Assembly (NCBI GenBank): GCA_963662175.1
Contig: OY759227.1
Coordinates: 2,450,501-2,514,500, forward strand
Length of the DNA stretch: 64,000 nucleotides
Source: Aradus depressus
Taxonomy: Eukaryota > Arthropoda > Insecta > Hemiptera > Aradidae
Direction of reading: 5' to 3'
A program made the translations under genes and the position numbers. Each line of letters begins with the position of its first letter. The first letter of the stretch is position 1. The notes under the pieces are model-generated. The model had not been told where the DNA came from. It worked only from the letters and a program-made list of their open reading frames with translations, and made no database searches. Positions 55,111-64,000 of this stretch are shown here, piece by piece.

Positions 55111-57833
55111 TCTAATGTTTCCTTCCACAAATGACTTGTGAATTGTGTTCCGTGGTCCATAAGCAGTTTGGTTGGCTTCCCTATGTCTTGTATATATCTG
55201 TCAACACACCTTAACGCCGCGCGCGTCGTTGCTTTCCCCATGTCATATATTTTGACAAATTTTGAAAAATTATCGATGAAAACTAAAATGAACTTTACTC
55301 CCCTTCTTCCTCTCGGCAAAGGTCCCATAAAGTCTATGCTAACTAATTCTAAAGGTTCCCTAGTTTCTATCCACTGATACAAAGAATAGTAGGTCCGGTT
55401 TGGGATCTTATTTATTTGGCAAGAGTGACATGTTTTAATGATTTTACTTATCTCATCCATTAGGTAGGCAATGTGGTAATGTAAGTTTATGAGTTGAAAT
55501 AATTTGTGTGTTCCTATGTGAAAGTATGTTGTGTGTACGGTGTCTATGAATTTTGCTTTTAATTTCGTGGGGACTAGAATTCTAAATGGTTTATCTTGTT
55601 TCTGTGTTACAATGAGCTTATTTGTGTATTTGTATTTTAAATTTTTATATTCAACTACTATATTGGGGTTTTCAATGATTCTACTGTGTACATCTGGAGG
55701 TAGATCTTGCTCACTGTAATTTGAATTGAATGTCTTAATAATATTGTTAATTGGATGATGCTGTATATTTTTAAAAATGTTATTCATCTGGAGGTCATGT
55801 GTCGTGTGTTTTATGTTATGTGTTTCATTTGTGGTGATTTGTCTTGATAATGTATCTGTGACTATGTTTGCCTTACCCTTAATGTGAGTGATTTCGAAGT
55901 TAAATTGTTGTAAAAACAGACACCACCTCATTAATCGGTTGGTCGTGTTCTTACAATTTTTTATAAAAACAAGGGCTTTATGGTCTGTCTCTATATAAAA
56001 TTTTCTACCAGCCAAATAAGTCTCAAATTTTTGAACGGACCATACTACTGCGAGCAGTTCTTGCTCAGTCGTGGTATATGCCTTCTCAGCTGCTCTTAAA
56101 ACCCTGCTCGCGAATGCTACAACCCCGATTTCCCCCTTTTTACCCTTTTGATAAAGTTGCGCAGCGATCGCATATCCACTTGCATCTGTTTATAAATAAA
56201 AAGGTTCACTAAAATTTGGATGGTGTATTATGACACTTTCTAAAAAAACTTCCTTACAATTCTCAAATGCTAATTTCTCCTTTTCCCCCCAGTACCACTT
56301 TGTGTCCTTCCTTAACAAATGTGATAATTTGCCTATGTGTTCACCGTAGTCTTTTGCGAATCTCTGATAATAATTTGTGAGTCCGATGAATCCTTTCAAT
56401 TCGGTGATATTTGTAGGAGTTGGGAATTCCTTAATACTCCTGATTTTACTGGGTTGTGGCTTAAGGCCTTGCAAGTTAAGAATGAAGCCTACATATTCCA
56501 CTTCATGTCTAAAAAATTGGGATTTTTCTAAATTGATGGTGATGCCGTAGGCATCCAAGGTCTCAAATAATGACTCTAATAAATTTAAGTGGTCTCCAAT
56601 GGAGTTGGATAAACACAACAAATCATCCACATAGGGATATATCTTATGGTAAAATTTTTCTAGTACATGTTCTAAGCTTCTGCTGAGGGCAGCTAATGAT
56701 ATGGACAAGCCAAATGGCACCCTACAAAAATGGTAGATCTTACCTTCATACATAAAGGCGGTAAATTGCCTATCTTCTGGATGTAAATCCACCTGCCAAA
56801 AACTCTTGGTCAGGTCTATTGTGCTAATGAAATTTTTCTGTCCACAATTCTGCAATATACTGTCTATAGACTGGGAAGTTTCAAAATCAGGGACCAGTCT
56901 GGAGTTTAATTTTCGGGCGTCTAAGCATATTCTTACATTTCCATCGGACTTACTCACAACCACTATCGGATTCACAAAAGAACTTCGGCTACGTTCTATA
57001 ATTCCTTTTCTTAACATGGAATGAATCTCAGAACGGACGGCTTCCCTCTGAAATTCTTTAATTTTATATGGTTTTATAAAATATGGCTCCATATTATTCA
57101 CTTCTAACCTATATTGGAACCCCCTGATCAGTCCAGGAACATCTGAAAAAATGTGTTGATACTTAGATAATAAATTCTTAAATTCTAACAGGGCACAATC
57201 GGGCAGAAAATCATGGTTCTCCCGTATCTCTCCTAATTTTCTTTCAAACCTATCAGCCTTGCACTCGAAGTTTAAATCTTCCTTTAGGCACCTTAGTTGT
57301 TGGGTACTAATTTTTTCTGATCTGATGTCCGTGATGAATGGGATTTCAATTATCTCCGCGGGACTTGACTTAAACTGCACACATTTTTTCTCAAAATTCA
57401 AAATTGCGGATTTACTATTTAAAAATTCGCTACCTATTATTATATTGTAGCTTAAGTCTGGGATAATCAAAAATCTAATGTCAACGAAGCAATTATTAAT
57501 TTGGACTGTTGTTATTACTTGGAACCTGATGGGTTTTGATTTCTTACTTGTGGCAGTTATAATAACGGTATTCGAAACAGGCAAGATTTCGAACTTGAAT
57601 TCCTCTTTATTTTTATAAAAAAATTTCTCACTTATAGCGCTAACCATGGAGCCACAATCTACTAAGGCGTTACTTTGAATACTCCCGATTTTAATTTTTA
57701 TTTCTGGACAATAATTGAAATTTTCCTCTTGGTTCCATGGTTCCTCAAATAATAACAGATCACTGAATTCCCTCCTCAGGGACATCAGCCCATCGCCAGT
57801 GCAGGACTGATTATGACTTCCTGCCCCCTCGTC
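55105..57833 (-). pseudogene. pol: gypsy pol: protease, RT, RNase H, integrase N-terminal part
   Basis: Frame continuous with gag across TGA 57836-57834. The protease has the variant active site LVDCGS (usually DTG or DSG) and flap-side NIIIGSEFL. RT boxes are SSFVNPIVVVSKSDG, STIDLTKSFWQVDL, RVPFGLSISLAAL and YPYVDDLL (catalytic DD). RNase H begins after an in-frame TAA at 56192-56190 (TDASGYAIAAQL) and includes YIETDHKAL. The integrase has HHCC (HIGTHKLFQL..., CHSC), first D in LVSIDFMGPL and second D in LLMDHGTQF. The frame is then cut by Polinton-1; the third catalytic residue lies at 38632-39145. The TAA and the insertion inactivate the copy. Confidence 0.85.
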
Positions 57834-57836
57834 TCA
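57784..57836 (-). promoter_or_regulatory. candidate UGA read-through signal with pseudoknot (gag-pol)
   Basis: After gag TGA (57836-57834) and a 9-nt spacer comes a perfect 6-bp stem GCAGGA (57824-57819) / TCCTGC (57806-57801) with a 12-nt loop. The loop bases ATCAG (57811-57807) are complementary to CTGAT at 57788-57784 downstream, giving a possible H-type pseudoknot. Gag and pol share one frame, as in gammaretroviral stop read-through. Confidence 0.55.
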
Positions 57837-59963
57837 CTTCTGCTCTACTTTACTTTGAAATTTTTCATTGGTAAACTCTCTGGTCTTGAACTGATCAGAG
57901 TCATCTACTATTTTCCTAGGCCCTTCATGATTTCCTCTGGGTGGATTTTCTTGCCCCTTATTAGGAACTTGTCGGCTATACCCCATTGGACCTCTGTCCT
58001 TATTGTAGTTATTTTGCGCGTACGGGTGTTGCCTATTCTGGTACCCCTGGTAATGGTTGGCGGTAAAAACTGGCCTTTGAAAATGTTGGTTCCTATTAAA
58101 CTGGTTCTCCCTCCACGAATCATTTGGTGGACGTCTAACATCCGCGCTAAACTGATTTCTATTATCCCTATTATTATTGTTAAATCCTCTATTATTGTTT
58201 ACAAAATTTGGATCCCGATTATTAACACCCCTGTTCGCCCCCCTTTCTGAAAATCCCCCTTGATTATTGTTATTGTTGCCCCAATGTCCCTGATTTATGA
58301 TCCTATCCCCCCCCCCCATTATATCCAGAACATCTACAAATTTCGCTATCGTATTTACCCCTTGATACAAAATTATATTTTCAATCTCCCTTCCGAAATG
58401 ATTTGCTAAACTCCTACACACAAATTCTTCTGACATCTTATACTGGCACGATCGTGCTCGCAGAATTAATTTTGATAAATATTCTTGTGGTGTTAAATTT
58501 TTTTCTCTTTTTAAAAATGAGCCCTGGCTTAACTCTTCCATTACAATCGAGTCAAAAGTTGCCCCCCAAAATTTAATTTTAAAACTTTCTTTAAATTCCT
58601 CATAAGTTTCCAATTTGTGGCTATTAATTTCCCAAAAAATCAATGCCTCCTCCTTCAAATGATTCTTGAGAAATTCATTCAGCTTTACCCTCCCTCCATA
58701 AAGGGTATACTGCGAGTCTAATTCTTCCAAAAATTCCATGGGATTGTCCCTATGGCTGTTCCTGAACACACATAAATTTTTTCCCGCCACATTTCGTTGC
58801 ATTAATGTTTGGTTCAACAATAGTAAAGATCTAGATAGACTTGGGTCGAAGTTATCATCCGATTGTTGTCCTAGATTGACTGTTGGAAGGGCCCCCCTTC
58901 CCCTAGACAGCTGTTCCCCTACTAATTGTGGCAGTTCCTTACTTGCTTTCTCTTGCAGTTCTACAAACCTCTTACTCACCTTTTCTTCTAACACTTCTGT
59001 AATCCTTTCCTGGTTCAACCTTATCTCTGTAAGATCCCTTCCTACTTCCTCACGCACTTCCCCTTTCAACTTCGACACATCCCTTTCTATATGACTTATT
59101 TTTTCTAAGTTGGTTTCTATTTTTCTTTTTAATTCTACAACTCCCTTGAATCCTTCCTCCTGGATCCCCTCTACATGGCTAATCCGTTCAGAAATTGCAG
59201 CTGTTTGGACGCTATTGTCCTCCCCAACTCTTGACAACTTTGATTCTAAAATTTGAAACCGCTCATCACAGTTTTCTTTTGCAACACTTAGTTTACAGAT
59301 TATTCCTTCCATCTGAATTTTCGCTCCATCGTTTAAAATGCTTATTTTTTGATTAAATTCCCCCTTTAAACTTTCTGCTACCTGATCAACTTTGTCTTCT
59401 AACTCTTGATTTTTTATTTCTAAACTCCCTATTTGATCCTTCAAGCTGTCCACCTGCTTATCTAATCTCACCTCTAAATCTTGAATGTCCCCTCTCAAAT
59501 TAGTCATATCCCCTCGTAAATTTGTCTCTAAATTTGTCATGTTTGTTTTCTGTTCGTCAATCTTACTACTTAAATTTGTCTCTACCCCACTTAAGTTTGT
59601 CTCTATGTTTCTTAATTTGTCCCCCATTTCCCTTTTTAAATTTGTCTCTAAACCTTCCATCTTTGACTCTAAATTTGTAAATTTTTGATTCTGTTCCGCC
59701 ATACTCCTCATCATAAATTCCATTAATCTGTCCATCTTATCTGGTTTCTCCTCTACTTTCTACTTCTTTTCTACCTCTGTCTCTTTACTAACAACATCAA
59801 TCTCCTGTACCTCCTCACTAGTACCCTCTTTGGTCTCCATAGCAACGGGTATTTCCCTTTCTGTCTCTTCCGAAATTTCTACTTCGGACCCTTCGTCAGA
59901 ACTAAATTCCTCCCCCTTGTTCTCTTCCTCTAATCTTTTTGCTTCCCCTCTAGTCAATGGCAT
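57834..59963 (-). pseudogene. gag: gypsy gag with long coiled coil
   Basis: From ATG 59963 (MPLTRGEAKRLEEE), 709 codons to the TGA, with one internal TAG at 59762-59760. The order is: acidic Ser/Glu-rich head; a ~250-residue coiled coil (NLETNLRGDM heptads); a helical capsid-like region (NPMEFLEELDSQYTLYGGRV, LKEEALIFWEINSHKLETYE, KIKFWGATFDSIVMEEL); and an Asn/Arg/Gln-rich nucleocapsid-like tail without CCHC knuckles. The head and coiled coil match the gag-like proteins at 1-1207 and 3255-4372. The capsid assembles around element RNA. The TAG probably disables this copy. Confidence 0.8.
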
Positions 59964-60260
59964 GATTAAATATTAATACAAAAACAAAATTAAATTTATA
60001 TAAATATCGCAACAAATGCAATTGTGTTCAATATTATTATATATATATTGAAAAAATTTCATACAATATTCCCCACTCTCTCAACGAAACTCATATCTCC
60101 CCATGGCCTTATTCTTCCTGATTTTAAATAAATGCATCTTTTAGGCATATTTACTCTTTATTAAAAAAATGTTTCGGTGACTCTATGCGAGTTATTTATT
60201 GATCAAAGAATGCAAAATAAAAAAAAAACAAGAAATTATCCTCACAAGGAGATGCCATAA
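59964..60260 (-). other. gypsy leader and primer-binding site
   Basis: Untranslated leader. In minus sense, LTR end TTTCA is followed by TTA and TGGCATCTCCTTGTGAG (60257-60241), the candidate primer-binding site starting with TGG. Confidence 0.5.
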
Positions 60261-61850
60261 TGAAAGGTTTTTATGTTTTAAAATGAGGTTACTATAGTTA
60301 TATTACTTTGAGTATATAAAAAAATTGAATTTAATTTCCACACAAGGGATATGCCATAATGAAAGGTTTTATGTATTTTATTGACTTGATGCCTTTCACA
60401 ATAAATTTAAAAAAATGAATAACATTTTGAATAATAAAAACAAATTTTAAGTTAATTAAATCTATAATTTCAAAAATAAAATAATCTACCATATGGTTGA
60501 GTGAAGCTCTTAAAAAAATGAAAAACATATGTTATAAATAACTCTGTAATATTTTCAAACTACGTTACTCGCACCAATCCAAAAATCCAAAAGTCTCCCG
60601 GTGTGATTCTGAAAATTAAGATTATTAAATATTATGTCCCGATAACGATTGGCGCTTATCTCAAAGGTGTTGATTCGCAAGGCCTATGAGTTTTGAAATT
60701 TGAATTTCATTGAAAGAGATATGGGGAGTTAAGAGAAAATTAAAACATATTTACAAACAATATAACTTTAATAAAACTATTATGAATTTTGAAATTAAAA
60801 ATGGCCATCTTGGAAATTATATGTACAAAAAAATGAATCCTACCTTGGTGACGTCACCTGGAACATAAAATTCTAATTAATTCTATTTTACAAAAGAAAT
60901 CGGAGTCCAGGCTCTCTCCACCTCATCTCAACTCTTCATTAGTCACTTCCCACTCACTTCCACCATTCCACTCACTACTTTGTCACTTTTTTTTACACAG
61001 AAACAGGGACCAGTCCTTCACAGATTTTGCCTCTATCAGAACCCAGCGTAGACTGACTAAACTGCCTCCGCACGGAATTATGGGTAGCAAATTCGAGTTT
61101 CTTTTTTCTGTTGTCTCTTGTTTTACTTCTAAATATTAATATTTTTTGGTGTGTTTCTCTCCTTTCTTCCGTTTCTTCTCTTTTCTAAATTGTCATCTTA
61201 ATTTTCTGTAACTTTTCTTTTTAATTTTGCCTTCTTCATTTCTCGAAAACAGAGTTTAAAGTTTGTGGTATACACTTTCGGATCACTTGTATTATTTCAG
61301 ATGGGATCCGACCTAGTTGATTCGATGTATTTTAGAACTGACCGTTTCTTCAAAATTTACTACTGGCTTTTCTTTCTGATGTGGGCAGTTTTTCTCTTCT
61401 TTTTCTTCTTTAATCTTTTCTTAATAATTAACTGTCTTTTCCTAAAAATTTTCACAACCTTCTACCGACTCGTTTTTTAATTATTGACCTTTTCTTAATT
61501 TTGCTTATAACTTCCTGAAATTTTCTTCATTCCTTCTTCTTTTAGCTGTTTCATTTTGTTCCTGGGTGTTAAAATAGTCCCTTCTGAAAATTTGGTTTCA
61601 TTTTAAAGTCGGTGGATCTGGTAATTGATGTTGAAAATGTTGGTTGATAACTGTAAGGTTAGGCCTTCAGCCACCTTTTCTTCCTTTTAAAGTTATTCTT
61701 ACTTTCTTCCTGTTGATTTCTTTTAAAGTTGTTCTTCATCCTTAGGTTTCTTTCTTCTTTATTTTCTTTGTCCTTTTCTAAATTAGTTTAATATAAATGT
61801 ATCGTTGCTAATAAATCCGTTGCCTTGGCAACGGGCTTGTTTATATTACA
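60261..61850 (-). repeat. gypsy element 5' LTR
   Basis: 1,590 bp, TGAAAGG...TATTACA in plus coordinates. Contains near its sense 3' end a second copy of LTR end plus TGGCATATCCCTTGTG (about 60340-60360). Confidence 0.8.
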
Positions 61851-62412
61851 TTATACTGCTTTGGATTGGATCCGTCCTCTATAATTGGATCATTTTTGGA
61901 ACTTGCTTCATTTTTGAAATTTTGAGCTGGCTTTTCCATCTGATGTGGGTAGTTTTTCTCTTCTTTTCCTTTTTCAAATTCTTCTTAATAATTAACTGTC
62001 TTTTCCTAAAAATTTTCACAACCTTCTACCGACTCGTTTTTTAATTATTGACCTTTTCTTAATTTTGCTTATAATTTCCTGAAATTTTCTTCATTCCTTC
62101 TTCTTTTAGCTGTTTCATTTTGTTCCTGGGTGTTAAAATAGTCCCTTCTGAAAATTTGGTTTCATTTTAAAGTCGGTGGATCTGGTAATTGATGTAGAAA
62201 ATGTTGGTTGATAACTGTAAGGTTAGGCCTACAGCCACCTTTTCTTCCTTTTAAAGTTATTCTTACTTTCTTCCTGTTGATTTTCTATTTTATTTTCTTC
62301 ATCCTTAGGTTTCTTTCTTCTTATTTTCTTTGTCCTTTTCTAAATTGGTTTAAAAAATATATATAGTGGCTTCTAAATCCGTTGCCTTGGCAACGGGCTT
62401 GTTTATATTACA
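61851..62412 (-). mobile_element. solo LTR, second part
   Basis: Begins with the duplicated TTAT and ends TATTACA at 62412, followed by ATAG. It parallels 61295-61850 but is diverged (for example 61855-61990), so it is not a simple tandem copy of the adjacent LTR. Confidence 0.7.
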
Positions 62413-64000
62413 ATAGAAATAGTATATATGTCTGCAAGCGTTGTCTCACATATTTTTATCATGAAACAACTTCACTTTGCGATTTCGAAGACCATAAAAA
62501 ATTGTGCAATTATAATAAACCCTGTAAAGTCCAACTTCCAAACCCTCATAAAGCCTTTATACAATTTGAACACACAGAAAGACAAATCCGCGTACCATAC
62601 GTGATTTATGCTGATTTCGAAGCAATTTTAGAGCCAATACCCCCCATTGATGATCCTAACGTTAAAACTACTCCCTACCAAAAGCATAAGCCCATATCTT
62701 TTTGTGCCCATGTAAAGTCTAGCCCCGGAATCAATAATACCATAAGTACTGAACCTTTAATCTATAGAGCCCCCGATGCACCAGCTCAATTTATGAGATA
62801 TATCACAGATGTAGCCAGACAAATAAGCAATGTATATAAAACAAACCTAAGTATGCAAATTAATTACAATGAAATTAAAGAATGGAATGATGCAAGAACG
62901 TGTTATTTATGTAATCAGGGATTCACTGAAAATAATCATAAAGTAAAAGATCATTGTCACATTTCAGGAAAATTCCGTGGTGCAGCTTGCAATAATTGTA
63001 ATTTGAAAGCAAAACACGTTTCCTTTATTCCAGTAATAATTCATAATTTGTCCGGCTATGACAGCCATTTCATAGTAAAAGAATTAGGTCTTGAACCTGA
63101 TAATGTTGAAGTGATCCCTAACACACAAGAGAAGTACATATCTTTCACTAAATACGTAGGAGATATAAAACTCAGATTTATTAATTTTTTTAGATTTATG
63201 GCAGCTAGTCTATCTCACTTAGTCAGTACATTACCAAAAAACTGAATTTAAAGAAACCAGTAAATTTTTCACCCCTAGCGAAATCCCTCTAGTAACAAGA
63301 AAAGGTGTTTTTCCATACGATTATTTAGATTCGGAAGATAAATTAAATGATATATCCCTCCCGCCCAAAGAAGCTTTTTACTCAAAATTAAATGAAGAGG
63401 ATATTTCTGAAAATGATTATGATCATGCAAAGAAGGTCTGGGAACAATTTAAATGTAAAAACCTAGGTGAATACAGCGATTTATATTTAAAAACTGATGT
63501 TTTACTTCTCTGCGATGTATTCGAATACTTCCGATCTGTAATGATAAAATCCCATAAAGTAGACCCAGCACATTACTTTACTGCACCTGGCATGACGTGG
63601 GATGCAATGTTAAAATATACGAATATTAAACTAGATTTGTTAACTGACTCCGAAATGATATTAATGATGGAACGTGGAATTAGAGGCGGTGTTTGCCAAG
63701 TTTCTCACCGATATGCCGAGGCTAACAACAAAGACTTACCACATTACAATCCACAAAAACAAAGCAGTTATATTATGTATTTTGACGCGAACAATTTATA
63801 TGGTATGGCAATGAGTCAATATCTACCAACAGGGGGGTTTGAATGGGTTCAAAATATTGATACTATAGATAGTAAATGGATAAATGACATTGAAGAAAAC
63901 GGGGAACATGGTTATGTTTTTGATGTTAATATTAATTACCCTGAGCATCTACACGAATACCAATGCGATTTGCCATTTTTACCAGACAATATTGCTCCTC
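62413..64000 (+). pseudogene. polB: Polinton-2 DNA polymerase B, continuation (runs off the window)
   Basis: Resumes exactly where 33172 stopped. YVCKRCLTYF, exonuclease I (VIYADFEAILEP), the HNH-like DHCHISGKFRG with CNNCNL, exonuclease II (NLSGYDSHFIVKEL), then a one-base slip near 63236 in an A-run (stop at 63243). The rest in the shifted frame is KGVFPYDYLDSEDKL, DPAHYFTAPGMTWDAM and palm motif A MYFDANNLYGMAMSQ. It ends at the window edge before motif C. Clearly related to, but divergent from, the Polinton-1 polymerase. Confidence 0.85.

Larger units (their letters stand above)
34205..61850 (-). mobile_element. Ty3/gypsy-like retrotransposon, interrupted by Polinton-1
   Basis: LTRs 60261-61850 (5' in minus sense) and 34205-35785 (3'), duplication TTAT at 34201-34204 and 61851-61854. 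Without Polinton-1 the element is about 11.7 kb. Order in minus sense: LTR, PBS, gag, UGA, pol (PR, RT, RNase H, IN), 2.8-kb 3' region, LTR. No env. Confidence 0.85.

Overview
The window looks like arthropod (probably insect) nuclear DNA that is almost entirely mobile elements. It is strongly AT-rich, has spliced genes, and carries core promoters with TATA boxes about 30 bp upstream of TCAGT/TCATT-type initiators. I recognise no ordinary host gene, tRNA or rRNA. The most informative part is a complete 15,959-bp Polinton/Maverick (virus-like DNA transposon, called Polinton-1) at 39146-55104, with ~566-bp terminal inverted repeats and a perfect 6-bp target duplication (AGTGTC).

Layout. 1-8152: two copies of an unusual ~1.5-kb LTR that is itself a large inverted repeat. 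The first has gag-like coiled-coil genes diverging from both sides; the second carries only a stub of gag. 8338-14990: a young, apparently non-autonomous LTR element (E2) with near-identical 1,062-bp LTRs. Its right LTR is split by a 5'-truncated Penelope-like element (PLE-A, 13365-14912, duplication GGGATAA). 15384-18584: a DNA transposon with 26-bp inverted termini and a two-exon DUF7869-like putative transposase. 18789-29745: an old Penelope-like element (PLE-B) broken by an LTR retrotransposon that lacks RT (18959-24978, duplication AAAC), expanded by a 368-bp tandem array (25060-27260), and hit by a second, partly inverted Penelope copy (about 27680-28577). 29878-31430: hAT remnant and tandem repeats.

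31440-64000 is a nest. A second Polinton's DNA polymerase gene (32026-33172 and 62413 to the window end) holds a solo LTR (33173-34204 plus 61851-62412, duplication ATAG). That LTR holds a Ty3/gypsy-like retrotransposon on the minus strand (34205-61850, LTRs 34205-35785 and 60261-61850, duplication TTAT). Inside its integrase gene sits Polinton-1. Three successive insertions can be read from their target duplications.

Polinton-1 contents, left to right: zinc-binding protein (-), a three-exon dUTPase (-), a small early gene with a 5' UTR intron (+), protein-primed-type DNA polymerase B (+, four disabling lesions), chromodomain integrase (-), a protein with three fibre-like repeats (-), a DUF8207-like protein (-), the packaging ATPase (-), a phospholipase A2/minor virion protein (+), an adenain-like protease (+), the minor capsid protein (+), an overlapping 55-residue ORF (+), the major capsid protein (+), two unrecognised proteins (+) and a PC4-like candidate (-). 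The ATPase and phospholipase genes share a compact bidirectional TATA promoter. The morphogenesis set is open while the polymerase is dead, so this copy may depend on a helper.

All calls come from reading the sequence and the translations. No database search or structure prediction was run.
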